Origin: an uncultured Ruminococcus sp.
GTDB lineage: Bacteria > Bacillota > Clostridia > Oscillospirales > Ruminococcaceae
Assembly: GCA_902776945.1 (NCBI GenBank)
Contig: CACYSH010000003.1
Coordinates: 1 to 44,256, forward strand
Reading direction: 5' to 3'
Length of the DNA: 44,256 nucleotides
Positions 7,700 through 15,961 of this stretch are shown one piece after another. The first letter of the stretch is position 1. The number at the start of each line of letters is the position of its first letter. The notes beneath the pieces are model-generated. The model did no database searches. It was not told where the DNA came from and worked only from the letters and a program-made list of their open reading frames with translations. Made by a program: the position numbers and the translations under genes.

Positions 7700-8071
7700 T
7701 TATGAGCCGATGCCGAGCAGCGCGTTTATGGCGACTGCCAGCAGGCTGTCGATACCGAAAAGACCAATACCGCAGATAGCGACGACCGCAAGCACGACGC
7801 CGGTATTATTAACGACCTTTTCCTTGCTCGGCCAGACGACCTTCTTGATCTCTGAGCGGAGATCGCGGAAATACTTTCTTATCCCGCCCTTGTTCTTAGA
7901 ATCCTTGCCGTCCTTAGCCGAAGCCTTTTTGGTTTCATTCTTCTTCGGCTTGGTTCCCTTTTCCTCGGACTTTTTGGCTTTTTCGGACTTGGACTTGGAC
8001 TTGGTTTCTTCCTTGTTCTCCTCTACGCTGGATTTTTCCAGTTTAGTTTTGGGCTGGGCTTTTTTTGCCAT
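7700..8071 (-). CDS. secE: Preprotein translocase subunit SecE with long charged N-terminal extension
   Basis: 123 aa, about twice the usual 60-70 aa of Gram-positive SecE. The conserved core is at 64-123: GIRKYFRDLRSEIKKVVWPS followed by one transmembrane helix (VVLAVVAICGIGLFGIDSLL). Residues 1-63 are almost entirely K, E, S, T, G and N (KSKSKSEKAKKSEEKG) and should be disordered on the cytosolic side. SecE clamps the SecY halves together. Its position between rpmG and nusG confirms the identity. Confidence 0.95.
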   Translation of the reverse strand: MAKKAQPKTKLEKSSVEENKEETKSKSKSEKAKKSEEKGTKPKKNETKKASAKDGKDSKNKGGIRKYFRDLRSEIKKVVWPSKEKVVNNTGVVLAVVAICGIGLFGIDSLLAVAINALLGIGS

Positions 8072-8095
8072 GTAAGAAAGCTCCTTCCCTCAAAA

Positions 8096-8245
8096 TCACT
8101 TAGTCTCTTTGTGAACAGTGTGTTTCTTGCAGAATTTGCAATACTTGTTCATTTCAAGTCTGTCGGGGTCGTTTTTCTTGTTCTTCTTGGTGTTGTAGTT
8201 TCTCTGCTTGCACTCAGTGCAGGCGAGGGTGATCTTAACTCTCAT
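8096..8245 (-). CDS. rpmG: 50S ribosomal protein L33 (zinc-ribbon form)
   Basis: 49 aa: [20 protein letters not shown] at the N terminus and [15 protein letters not shown] at the C terminus. Four cysteines (C9, C12, C36, C39) form two CxxC pairs, the zinc-binding C+ form. The ribosome site GGAGGTG lies upstream of the ATG. It is the first gene of the ribosomal operon, 24 bases before secE, with no tRNA-Trp between them. Confidence 0.96.
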   Translation of the reverse strand: MRVKITLACTECKQRNYNTKKNKKNDPDRLEMNKYCKFCKKHTVHKETK

Positions 8246-8356
8246 GTTCGGCACCTCCTGATAGAATTTACACTTGCCGGGGAACTTAGCGGCAGGTGCG
8301 GTCTGCCTCCCTCATACGCTCGCAAAAAGTGCGGCGCGAGGTAACTTTTGAAATCC

Positions 8357-8404
8357 GCGCCGTAAAAAACGGCGCAAAAAAATATACCCCATAAAGAGGT
8401 ATAT
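8357..8404 (-). promoter_or_regulatory. Two stem-loops at the start of the rpmG leader; possible terminator of the dynamin operon
   Basis: ATATACC (8404-8398 on the minus strand) pairs with GGTATAT (8388-8382) and is followed by seven T, a terminator shape that would stop transcripts coming from the dynamin operon. It overlaps the predicted rpmG start near 8400. A second hairpin GCGCCGT/ACGGCGC (8375-8369 with 8363-8357) follows inside the leader. Confidence 0.45.
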
Positions 8405-8406
8405 TT

Positions 8407-8435
8407 ATTATAGCATATTTAAGCCGGTTTGTCAA
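8407..8435 (-). promoter_or_regulatory. Perfect consensus sigma-A promoter of rpmG-secE-nusG-rplK-rplA
   Basis: On the minus strand TTGACA (8435-8430), a 17-base spacer ending ATGC, TATAAT (8412-8407). The TG one base before the -10 also makes it an extended -10 promoter. The leader to the rpmG ATG is about 155 bases. Confidence 0.9.
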
Positions 8436-8477
8436 GGGTTTTTATGAATTTTTCGTAAAATTTACGCCTGTCAGCCG

Positions 8478-10271
8478 TCATTTGCTGCGCTTTGACCTGC
8501 TCTGGCTGCGGCTGCGGTATTCCCCGATTATCTCCTGCGGCACTTTAAGCCGCTCCGCCGCGTCCGTCAGCACCTTCGTGACCTTTTCTTTATCGAAATT
8601 CTCCATGAGCTGCCTTGTGCGTCCGAGCGCTTCTTTCCCAAGCTCTGCCTGATACTGGTAAATGCCGTCGAGCTGCGCTATCGCCTTGACCTCTAAATCC
8701 TGATAAACCTTCGTTATGTCGCGGACGATGTTGCCGCGTATGTCGTCGTAGTTTTCGAGCGCTATGTCGATGATGTCCGTCTGCTTGCGCCTGCCCAGGA
8801 TCTTGCTGAACGAGGACATTGTGGCGGGCGGGAATGCGTCCGATGTGCCGATCAGCTTAACCACCGTTACCTGACGGCTTACGTTGTTGCCGACCGAGCG
8901 CATAATGCGGTCGATGCTCGTAGCCTGCGTTACCTGCGAAAGATCCTCTATGCCGAGCTTTTTCGCCAGCCCGCGGCTCATCTTTTCAACAAGCTCGTCG
9001 AGCCGCTGACGGTGATACTCTATGCAGGTGCGGTAAGCCTCGCCGACCTTTTCCATAAGGTACGAATAGAAATACTTCTCGATGTCCTCCGGCTGATACT
9101 TCGGCTCGAAATTCTCGTCAAGCTCGCGGCATTTGAGTATGCTTTGTCTCAGCTGCGCGAAAAATTCGTACATCCATTTTTCCGCCTCCTGCTGCATTTC
9201 GGTAACGCTTAAATGCAGTACGGGCTTGCATTCCTCCAGCGCCGCCGAGAGCCGCGAGCATTCCTCGTCGAAGCTCTTCTGCTTGTCGTCGAGCTTTTTC
9301 GAATCAAGCTCCGCCATTTCCGAGAACATATGCAGCTTGGCGTTCGTTTCGTTCACGAGGTCTTCAAGCATGGTTATCACGCGGTCGTTGCGGATAATGT
9401 CCTTTTTCATGATAATATCGCGCTGCAGCGAAAGCTCGAAGCGCATGAACTGCGTTTCGTAGAACTCCCGCGTTCCCTTGTCGGGAAGGCGCTGCTGACG
9501 GAGCTTTCGGCGAAGTTCGTCTGCGCCGCTTATGCCGTACACGAACGAATTTGGCACGATCTTCTCTGCCAGCCGCTGAAATCGCTTCAATATGCGGTCA
9601 ACGTCGCGCTGCGAATCGAGCGCGTCTATCATGTTCACGAGAACGTACAGTATCCCGAAGCGGCGCGGCTGAACGTGCTGCGAAAGATACAGCTGTTCGC
9701 TCTCGGAGAACGGCAGCAGGCAGCTTGCCGCGTACATTATCGCGTCGGCGTTGACGAGGTACTGCGTTACCTGCCTGTCAAGGTCGTTAAGGTCGGAAAG
9801 TCCCGGCGTGTCAACGAGCCTTATCTCGCGCAGTATCGGCGAGGAGTCCTTTATTTCGAGGTATTCGACCTTCGCGGGGAACATCTTCATTTTAACGTCA
9901 AGGCGTTCGCGGCAGATGTCCTTCATGTCGAGCGGCACACGCTGCCCGTTTTCGAGTATCGCTGCGGCGGAGTTTTTCTCGTCGTAGGAGATCTCGTTGA
10001 TGGTGTAGGTCTCGGGCGAAACGTTCGAGGGCGCTACCTCGCGCCCGAGCAGCGCATTGATTATCGTGCTTTTTCCGCGCTTGAAATCGCCCAGTATAAC
10101 GAGCGTGAAAGGCTCCGAGCTGCGCTTTTCGATAAGCTCCAGACGGTCGCCTATCTCGCTTACAAAATCCTTGCCGAGCGTTTCGGCGATGTCGCCGTCC
10201 TTCTGTATCTCGCGGAAAACGTTCATTATCTTTTCAATATCCGTGCGAGCGGCAGTACTTATTATTTCCAT
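8478..10271 (-). CDS. Dynamin-like GTPase, soluble partner (DLP1)
   Basis: 597 aa dynamin-family GTPase. G1 is GDFKRGKS (61-68), a threonine-rich switch I lies near 88-90 (ETYT), G3 is DTPG (154-157) and the G4 position is VNMID (212-216). Long helical segments with heptad character (about 300-440 and 520-580) form the stalk. I see no transmembrane or hydrophobic hairpin, so membrane contact would be peripheral or through its partner. The C terminus is strongly basic (YRSRSQSRSKRSK). The start lies 1 base after the stop of the M48-like gene, so it is co-transcribed and probably coupled. With the second dynamin at 11316-13619 it resembles the paired bacterial dynamins that act as heteromers on membranes. 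Substrate membrane unknown. Confidence 0.88.
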   Translation of the reverse strand: MEIISTAARTDIEKIMNVFREIQKDGDIAETLGKDFVSEIGDRLELIEKRSSEPFTLVILGDFKRGKSTIINALLGREVAPSNVSPETYTINEISYDEKNSAAAILENGQRVPLDMKDICRERLDVKMKMFPAKVEYLEIKDSSPILREIRLVDTPGLSDLNDLDRQVTQYLVNADAIMYAASCLLPFSESEQLYLSQHVQPRRFGILYVLVNMIDALDSQRDVDRILKRFQRLAEKIVPNSFVYGISGADELRRKLRQQRLPDKGTREFYETQFMRFELSLQRDIIMKKDIIRNDRVITMLEDLVNETNAKLHMFSEMAELDSKKLDDKQKSFDEECSRLSAALEECKPVLHLSVTEMQQEAEKWMYEFFAQLRQSILKCRELDENFEPKYQPEDIEKYFYSYLMEKVGEAYRTCIEYHRQRLDELVEKMSRGLAKKLGIEDLSQVTQATSIDRIMRSVGNNVSRQVTVVKLIGTSDAFPPATMSSFSKILGRRKQTDIIDIALENYDDIRGNIVRDITKVYQDLEVKAIAQLDGIYQYQAELGKEALGRTRQLMENFDKEKVTKVLTDAAERLKVPQEIIGEYRSRSQSRSKRSK

Positions 10272-10272
10272 A

Positions 10273-11253
10273 TTATCCCTGCCCTCCCGAAAGAATTATG
10301 CTGCTTCTTACGTCGCAGACCTCGCCGCTGAACTTGCGGTTCTCGGGCTGTTCGAGGTCAGGTCGCCAGGTAAACAGCGATTCGCACGAAAGGAACTCCG
10401 CAGAAGCGATGATACGCCGCTCCATTTCGGAAAAAGAGGAATCCTTTGTAAGACTGCGGGTAGTGGTCATCTTGTTCCTTTCAATGCTGTTTTGTATCTT
10501 TTCAAGCCTGATGTCGCGCTGCGACCTGCCGAAGAAATCGACATATTCCTTTTCAAACAAGCCGCCTGCCGTTTCGGCGAAGCGCCCGGGATTGTCCATG
10601 CAGATCATTCCTGCGCGGTCGGCGGTTATATCCGCGTCGTGTATCCATTCGGCGAGCGCCCCGACTATCTGCGGATTGACAGCGCCCTTGTAGCTGCGTT
10701 CGGACGGACGATAGGCATAATTATTGTTGCTGTTTAAATAAGTAAAAGCCCAGCTGTATGTGCAGTGATTGTTCTGAATGTGTCCGCATTCTATGCCGAT
10801 AAGCAGTTCAAGCTCCTCGGACGAACACATATCAATAAGCTGCGAAGTGATAACGATGCAGGGGTCTATCATATCAGTCGCTATCGAGTAGATGAGCGGG
10901 CGGTCGTAGTCATTGCGGATAAGCACGACGGGCAGCGCCAGTTCAAGGCGTTCGCAGCATTTTTTCAGCATCATGAAAATGTCGGAATATTTAAGCGCTC
11001 CTGCCTGCTCGCATTTTACGAAAAGGTTTTTCGCTTCAATGGTAACGTCGGTGGTGTTTATTGCTTTTGCAAATTTGCTCCAGCCGGGCAGACCTACTAT
11101 CTTCTGTCTGACGGCGAAATCCGAATCAAACGCATAGTCAAGCTGTCCGTCGATGATATGGTTTTTGAACGAACGAGTGTATATATTAAGGTAGCTCCCG
11201 AAATCGGTGTCGATATTAAGGAGCGGATTCTCCGTAGAAACGGCAGAACTCAT
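10273..11253 (-). CDS. M48-like protein with degenerate HExxH (probable pseudopeptidase)
   Basis: 326 aa. The region around 145-165 (SSEELELLIGIECGHIQNNH) matches the M48 zinc-peptidase helix, in which the usual LxHELGHxxxxH carries HExxH, but here the first histidine is I154 (I154-E155-C156-G157-H158). The downstream ExxAD motif that supplies the third ligand reads DITAD (208-212). Two of the three metal-binding positions are therefore altered, and catalysis is doubtful. No transmembrane helix is evident, unlike Ste24/HtpX. It sits between two dynamin-like GTPases, 62 bases after one and 1 base before the other, so it is likely an adaptor or scaffold of that complex. The family assignment is by motif and spacing only. 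Confidence 0.7.
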   Translation of the reverse strand: MSSAVSTENPLLNIDTDFGSYLNIYTRSFKNHIIDGQLDYAFDSDFAVRQKIVGLPGWSKFAKAINTTDVTIEAKNLFVKCEQAGALKYSDIFMMLKKCCERLELALPVVLIRNDYDRPLIYSIATDMIDPCIVITSQLIDMCSSEELELLIGIECGHIQNNHCTYSWAFTYLNSNNNYAYRPSERSYKGAVNPQIVGALAEWIHDADITADRAGMICMDNPGRFAETAGGLFEKEYVDFFGRSQRDIRLEKIQNSIERNKMTTTRSLTKDSSFSEMERRIIASAEFLSCESLFTWRPDLEQPENRKFSGEVCDVRSSIILSGGQG

Positions 11254-11315
11254 ATATGAATTTCCTCCCTTTCAGAAATGTCCGGCGGCGGGAATTTCTT
11301 GTCCCGCGCAGTCGG

Positions 11316-13619
11316 TCAGCTCTCCTCGCTCTCCTCTTCGGGGGCAGCGTCCTCCTCTTTGGCAGTTTCCTCGGAGGCGGTTTCTTCGGCAGCGTCCTCG
11401 TCGGCAGCGGTTTCTTCGTCGCCGGCGGCTTCTTCGTCGTCAGCGGTTTCCTCGTCAGCCGCGTCTTCGGAGACTTTTTCCCCGGTGTCAGCGTCCTTAG
11501 CGTCGTTGTCCTTGGTGTCAGTATCCTTGGTGTCAACTTCCTCGGAATCATCGTCCTCATGGATCGCTTCGGGCATTCCCTGATCGGTAAGCGCCTTTCT
11601 TATGGCAAACGCTTCGGATACTATGCCCTGCGCACGCTGCGCTATGGAGTGAAGTCTGTCCATTTCGCGTTCCGAAACGGTGCTTTTCTCGTTTTTGAGC
11701 GCGTTCAGATTGTCGAGTGTTTCCTGTGTGTCGCGGAGGATTATTTCCGTTTCCTGCTCTATCTTGGCTTTCAGCCCGTCGAAGGCGTTGTAGACCTGAC
11801 GGCGGACAGTCTCGGTAAAGTCGTTGTTCATGCGCATTTCGTGGAACTGCTTTTTCATCTGCTCCTTGAAATTTTCCTTGTAGCGGTCGATACGGTCGTT
11901 GACGAGCAGCGTATCAATGGTAAAGCCCGCCGTGACCGAGCCGATAAGTCCCGCCGAAACGAACAGCAGCGCGATAACAGCCGTAGAAGGATTGAGCAGC
12001 AGCACCGTCGGCAGGAATACCGCCGACCAGCCCGCAGCGCCGGTAACGCCGCCGATAACAGCGCCCTTTACGCCCGCCTCGCGGAAGCCCATGAAAATAC
12101 CGCCCGCCGCGCCGAAGCTGAACGAGCTTAAAGCCGCGCCTATGCCCTTGTCAGAGACGGTGCCGTTCTGCGAGATCTTATCGGGCATATTGAACATATC
12201 CTGAATGCGGGTAACGCCCTCGAAGAAGGTCTCCTCGAACTGCTGCAGGCGCTCTACCTCGCCCGTAACGGCGGCGTTTATGGAGTTCTGTATCTGCTCG
12301 CAGATTATCTGCGCTCTGTCCTGAATGCTCTCCTTGATTTTGTCGGTCAGCTTTACGGTAACGAGCTTTAGCTTGTCGCGCTTGAAGTCCTCGGAGGACA
12401 TGGGATAATTGTTGATAACGCCCATAGCGGTACGTTCGATGTTGTCCCAGTAATTGTCAAGCACGGGGCGCAGGTCGTCGAATACCTGATTTGCGGCGCT
12501 GTTTATGCGCACGAACTCCATACGCTTTTTGTTGCGTATATCGTCTATCTCGCGGATAGCGGATTCGTAATGCTCCATAAATTCGTCGTTCGCCATCATG
12601 AGCGCGTTTTCCTGAAGCACAACGGAGCGCATAAGCTCGGTGCCGGAGTTCGTTATCTTGTTGGCAAGAATTTGCAGAGTAATTGCGCCGCGCTCGGTGG
12701 TCAGCATGGATTCAAGGGCGCGTTCAAACTCGGGGAAGTTCGATTCTTCGAGCAGCTCCGGGTCTTCTATCTTCTTGGCGGTGAGGGCGCGTTTTGCGTA
12801 AACGCCGATTACCCTCGGCGTGCCTATTTTTCTCTTGTAAACGGCAAACTCGCGGCTGTCCTCGCCCATTACGAGCTTTGCCTTGTCCATAACGTACTTG
12901 GTGATACGGGCGCGGACGGTCTCGACTATCTTTTTTTCGTCCTCGGGCGAGAAGGTGCCGAAGCAGTTTACGACGAAAATAATTCTGCCCACGTCGGAGG
13001 TAAGCATCTTCTTTTCAAGGAAGTCCTTTTCGAACTGCGAGAATGGCGAATTTGCGCTGATAACGAACACAGCCGCGTCGATCTTGGGGAGTATCGAAAG
13101 GGTAACATTTGTCATCTGTTCATCGTCGTTAAGTCCGGGAGTGTCTATAATGTCCACATTGTTCTTGCAGAAATCGGTGTCATAGTAGACGGTCGCCTCT
13201 TTGACGGTCTCGGCGACCTCTTCCGATTCGAGCGTGAGCTTTGTGACATAGTTTTCCAGCTCGTCAATATCCACCTGTTCGGAGCGACCGTCCTTATATT
13301 CGACCTGAACATAAGGCTCCTCGCTGTATGTCACGCGGTTGAGCGTAGCAGTAGCGGGAAGAACGTCTGCGGGAAGAACGTCCTGACCGAGCAGAGCGTT
13401 GATAAGCGTGGATTTGCCGCGCTTAAATTCGCCCACGATAGCGACCTCGAAATGATCGTCGGCTGTTTTGGCGATAGTTTCGCGGATAGAATCCGCAGTA
13501 TTGGTTAGCTTCAAATCCTCGCAGAGATCAAGCAGCTCTTCGAGATCCTCGTTAAGAGAGGCTACCGTGTCCTTAAAGGACGAATAGGTAGAGTAATCAA
13601 TCATCTTATTCTGATTCAT
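11316..13619 (-). CDS. Dynamin-like GTPase with membrane-inserting hairpin and acidic tail (DLP2)
   Basis: 767 aa. G1 is GEFKRGKS (63-70), switch I is around LPATATLN (88-94), G3 is DTPG (159-162), and the G4 position (VVNCFG) is degenerate. A helical stalk spans about 320-480. A glycine/alanine-rich hydrophobic hairpin (about 492-573, with SAVFLPTVLLL and STAVIALLFVSAGLIG) should insert in the membrane as the paddle. The last 80 residues (688-767) are a low-complexity Asp/Glu/Ala/Thr tail with KDTDTKDNDAKDADT-like repeats. The start at 13619 has GGAGG seven bases upstream; an ATG at 13682 overlaps the promoter and is rejected. It is first in the unit with the M48-like protein and DLP1. Confidence 0.9.
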   Translation of the reverse strand: MNQNKMIDYSTYSSFKDTVASLNEDLEELLDLCEDLKLTNTADSIRETIAKTADDHFEVAIVGEFKRGKSTLINALLGQDVLPADVLPATATLNRVTYSEEPYVQVEYKDGRSEQVDIDELENYVTKLTLESEEVAETVKEATVYYDTDFCKNNVDIIDTPGLNDDEQMTNVTLSILPKIDAAVFVISANSPFSQFEKDFLEKKMLTSDVGRIIFVVNCFGTFSPEDEKKIVETVRARITKYVMDKAKLVMGEDSREFAVYKRKIGTPRVIGVYAKRALTAKKIEDPELLEESNFPEFERALESMLTTERGAITLQILANKITNSGTELMRSVVLQENALMMANDEFMEHYESAIREIDDIRNKKRMEFVRINSAANQVFDDLRPVLDNYWDNIERTAMGVINNYPMSSEDFKRDKLKLVTVKLTDKIKESIQDRAQIICEQIQNSINAAVTGEVERLQQFEETFFEGVTRIQDMFNMPDKISQNGTVSDKGIGAALSSFSFGAAGGIFMGFREAGVKGAVIGGVTGAAGWSAVFLPTVLLLNPSTAVIALLFVSAGLIGSVTAGFTIDTLLVNDRIDRYKENFKEQMKKQFHEMRMNNDFTETVRRQVYNAFDGLKAKIEQETEIILRDTQETLDNLNALKNEKSTVSEREMDRLHSIAQRAQGIVSEAFAIRKALTDQGMPEAIHEDDDSEEVDTKDTDTKDNDAKDADTGEKVSEDAADEETADDEEAAGDEETAADEDAAEETASEETAKEEDAAPEEESEES

Positions 13620-13686
13620 CTTACGACCTCCGTACTTTACCTTTTTATAGTGAGCGCATGGCAGGCGCTTATCATCATACAAAGTA

Positions 13687-13716
13687 ATTATAGCATAATT
13701 TTACACGAAACGTCAA
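13687..13716 (-). promoter_or_regulatory. Sigma-A promoter of the dynamin operon
   Basis: On the minus strand TTGACG (13716-13711), an 18-base spacer ending TATGC, TATAAT (13692-13687). It shows that DLP2, the M48-like gene and DLP1 form a transcription unit separate from the kinase gene upstream. Confidence 0.8.
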
Positions 13717-13832
13717 TAGTTAGCTAAATCTTTTAAAGAAAAACCGCCCCTTTGCACAAAGCGGAAGGAAAATTTTTGGACAATTGCACAGTGTAACATC
13801 GGTGTTTCTGTTGAAAATGCCAAGGAGTGTTC

Positions 13833-13867
13833 AAAAAATATGCCCGCAGGCGGCTGCGCCCGCGGGC
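13833..13867 (-). terminator. Rho-independent terminator of the pseudokinase gene
   Basis: Minus-strand stem GCCCGCGGGCG (13867-13857), loop CAGC, CGCCTGCGGGC (13852-13842): 11 bp with one wobble, followed by ATATTTTTT. Confidence 0.88.
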
Positions 13868-13883
13868 TTTGATAAACATAAAC

Positions 13884-15761
13884 TCACTGCTCGGAAACGT
13901 CGGTCTGCTCATACCAGCCGCTCCATTCCCATGTCGGCTCGGTCTCTTCGGTGACGGGCGGCTGTTCCTCTGCCGGCGGCGTAGTCTCCGTCGCTGCCGT
14001 AGTAGTTTCCTTTGGCAGACCCGACGAAACGTAAACCACAAGAACATCGCCCTTCTCGATGTTGATGAGCTTGCCTGTCTCGGGGTTGGTATTTATAACG
14101 TAGCCTTCTGCGACGGTCTCGGAAGCCTGATCCTCCGTCACATAAATGATGTTCATTTCATTGAGCAGATTAAGGTAGTCCTTTTTGGTGTAGCCGTTGA
14201 AATCGGGTATATTCACCTTCGGCGGTCCCATGCAGACTTTCAGCACCAGTTTATTGAGCTTTTTCGGGTCGTAATCTGCGCCTTCGGGAATGCTCTGCGA
14301 GTAGATAACGCCCTTCTCATCGGTCTCGGAATAGAAAATCTTCGTGCGTATAGTGAACGACGTACCAAGTTCGCGCTCGATAGTCTCCAAACGCTGACCC
14401 ACCACGTTCGGCATGATAGCGCCCGTGCCGTACTTTGAAGCCTCGGAATCGGTCTGCGTGTCGGGAGAGCTTACTGCCGCTTCGGTTATCAGCTTTTCGC
14501 TGTCGTCGTCGTCGGTGGCGTTCGTGTATATCACAGGGTCTTCGGGTCGTTCCTCCTGCGGCTTGAACACCTGATAGAGCATCATTACGCCAAGCACCAG
14601 CAGAAGTCCCAGAAGTATGAACACAAGCACCGAAAGCAGCGTGTTTTGCTGCTTTTTGCGGCGGTTATCGTAACCGCTGCTGCGCCGCCTTTCCTGCACG
14701 GGCGGAACGTAAGGCTCGGGTTCGGGCTGAGGCTGAGGTATACGCGGCGGCTTTACGACGGGTATGGTCTGCGTAGCGCCCTTGACATGAGCCGTCGGCG
14801 CGGGCGGGTCGTCGAAAAGATCGTTTATCAGGTCGTTTATCGTGCGTATCCTGTCGGAACTGCGGACTTCCATAGCGTTCATAAGCACATTCGACACATG
14901 GCGCGGGATATGCTGATTTATCCTGTTGGCGGGTATCATCGTGTCGTTGTTCATGCGGTTGAAAGCGTCGGGCGGGACATAGCCCGTCAGTATGCGGTAA
15001 AGCACCGCGCCTATCGAGTAAACGTCCGTCCACGTTCCCTGCCATTCAAGCGAGGAATACTGCTCGGGCGCTGTGAATCCCGAATAGAACTCGGGCGAGA
15101 GCGCCGTGCCGGTAGAGCGTATCGAGCTTATTGAAAAGCCTGTCAGTTTAAGCTCGCCCTGCGTGGTAACTATTATATTCTCGGGGGAAATTCCTCTGTG
15201 GATTATTCCCGAATTGTGAATTATGCTTAAAGTGGTAAAAAGCGGCATAAAGAGCTTGCGCACCTGTTCCCAGCGCAGGTAGCCGCGGTTAGCCTGCAAG
15301 AACTTTTTCAGCGAAACGCCCTCGACGTATTCGAGAATAACGTAACAGGTGTTGTTCTCGTTGAACATATCCTTTGCGGTGCAGATGCTCTTGACGTTCC
15401 TCATGCGGGTGAGGGTACGGTTCATATCCTGAAACTCGGACATATAGGTCTTGTACTTGGCAAGGCATTCGGGATTTATTACAATATTATTGCTGTTCAT
15501 CTCGCGTTCGCAGAGGGTATCGGGCATATATTCGCGGATAACAGCCTTTGTTTTCGCGACGGTATCGTAGCAGATATAAGAAGCTCCCTCGCCGTTGTAG
15601 GTAAGCATTTTGCCGACGATATAGCGGTCGTTCAGCACGGTATGGGGCGCGAGATAAGACTGCAAATGCGGTATATCATCGGTATAGGTGCAGTAGTGAC
15701 AGACACCGTGTTCGTCAAGCTCGTTCATGCAGCCCATACAGAGATTAAGTTCCGAATCCAT
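13884..15761 (-). CDS. Zinc-ribbon PASTA-domain pseudokinase (Ser/Thr kinase fold)
   Basis: 625 aa. An N-terminal zinc ribbon (C8xxC11...C21xxC24) precedes a protein-kinase fold (about 46-315). The glycine loop is partly kept (NGEGASY), but the beta3 lysine is R76 (AVIREYMP), the catalytic HRD is HRG (188-190, IIHRGISPEN) and DFG is TGF (207-209, KLTGFSIS). N195, APE (231-233) and DVYSIG are retained. A proline-rich linker leads to one transmembrane helix (about 374-396), then two extracellular PASTA domains (about 446-512 and 514-582) and a Thr/Glu/Pro tail. Active relatives transduce cell-wall signals through the kinase; this one looks catalytically dead and may act as a wall-sensing scaffold. 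The start has AAGGAGG 13 bases upstream, rather long. It has its own promoter and terminator next to the dynamin operon. Confidence 0.88.
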   Translation of the reverse strand: MDSELNLCMGCMNELDEHGVCHYCTYTDDIPHLQSYLAPHTVLNDRYIVGKMLTYNGEGASYICYDTVAKTKAVIREYMPDTLCEREMNSNNIVINPECLAKYKTYMSEFQDMNRTLTRMRNVKSICTAKDMFNENNTCYVILEYVEGVSLKKFLQANRGYLRWEQVRKLFMPLFTTLSIIHNSGIIHRGISPENIIVTTQGELKLTGFSISSIRSTGTALSPEFYSGFTAPEQYSSLEWQGTWTDVYSIGAVLYRILTGYVPPDAFNRMNNDTMIPANRINQHIPRHVSNVLMNAMEVRSSDRIRTINDLINDLFDDPPAPTAHVKGATQTIPVVKPPRIPQPQPEPEPYVPPVQERRRSSGYDNRRKKQQNTLLSVLVFILLGLLLVLGVMMLYQVFKPQEERPEDPVIYTNATDDDDSEKLITEAAVSSPDTQTDSEASKYGTGAIMPNVVGQRLETIERELGTSFTIRTKIFYSETDEKGVIYSQSIPEGADYDPKKLNKLVLKVCMGPPKVNIPDFNGYTKKDYLNLLNEMNIIYVTEDQASETVAEGYVINTNPETGKLINIEKGDVLVVYVSSGLPKETTTAATETTPPAEEQPPVTEETEPTWEWSGWYEQTDVSEQ

Positions 15762-15841
15762 GTTTCTTATACCGCCTCCTTCCGTGATTTCTGGTCATCA
15801 GGGCATGACAAAACAAACCTCTGATAACAAGTCCAAATAAT

Positions 15842-15870
15842 ATAATATCAATTTTGAGCAAAAAAGTCAA
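15842..15870 (-). promoter_or_regulatory. Sigma-A promoter of the PASTA pseudokinase
   Basis: On the minus strand TTGACT (15870-15865), 17-base spacer, TATTAT (15847-15842). The start is near 15835, about 75 bases before the ATG. Confidence 0.75.
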
Positions 15871-15961
15871 GTGGAACACGCAATCTGTAATAATTTTGTA
15901 GTCTATAAGCCCGATTATATTAAATGATTATGAATTAATATAAGCAATCAGCTATAATAAA

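Noticed and set aside
8072-8095. tRNA-Trp between rpmG and secE, common in other Firmicutes
   Set aside because: The spacer is only 24 bases.
9213-10331. Long plus-strand open frame opposite the DLP1 gene
   Set aside because: It is the antisense of a clear dynamin GTPase; the protein has no recognisable motif and the codon pattern is that of the other strand.
11256-12131. Plus-strand frames rich in Ser, Arg or Gly opposite the end of DLP2
   Set aside because: They are produced by the low-complexity Asp/Glu/Ala coding repeat of the DLP2 tail read on the other strand.
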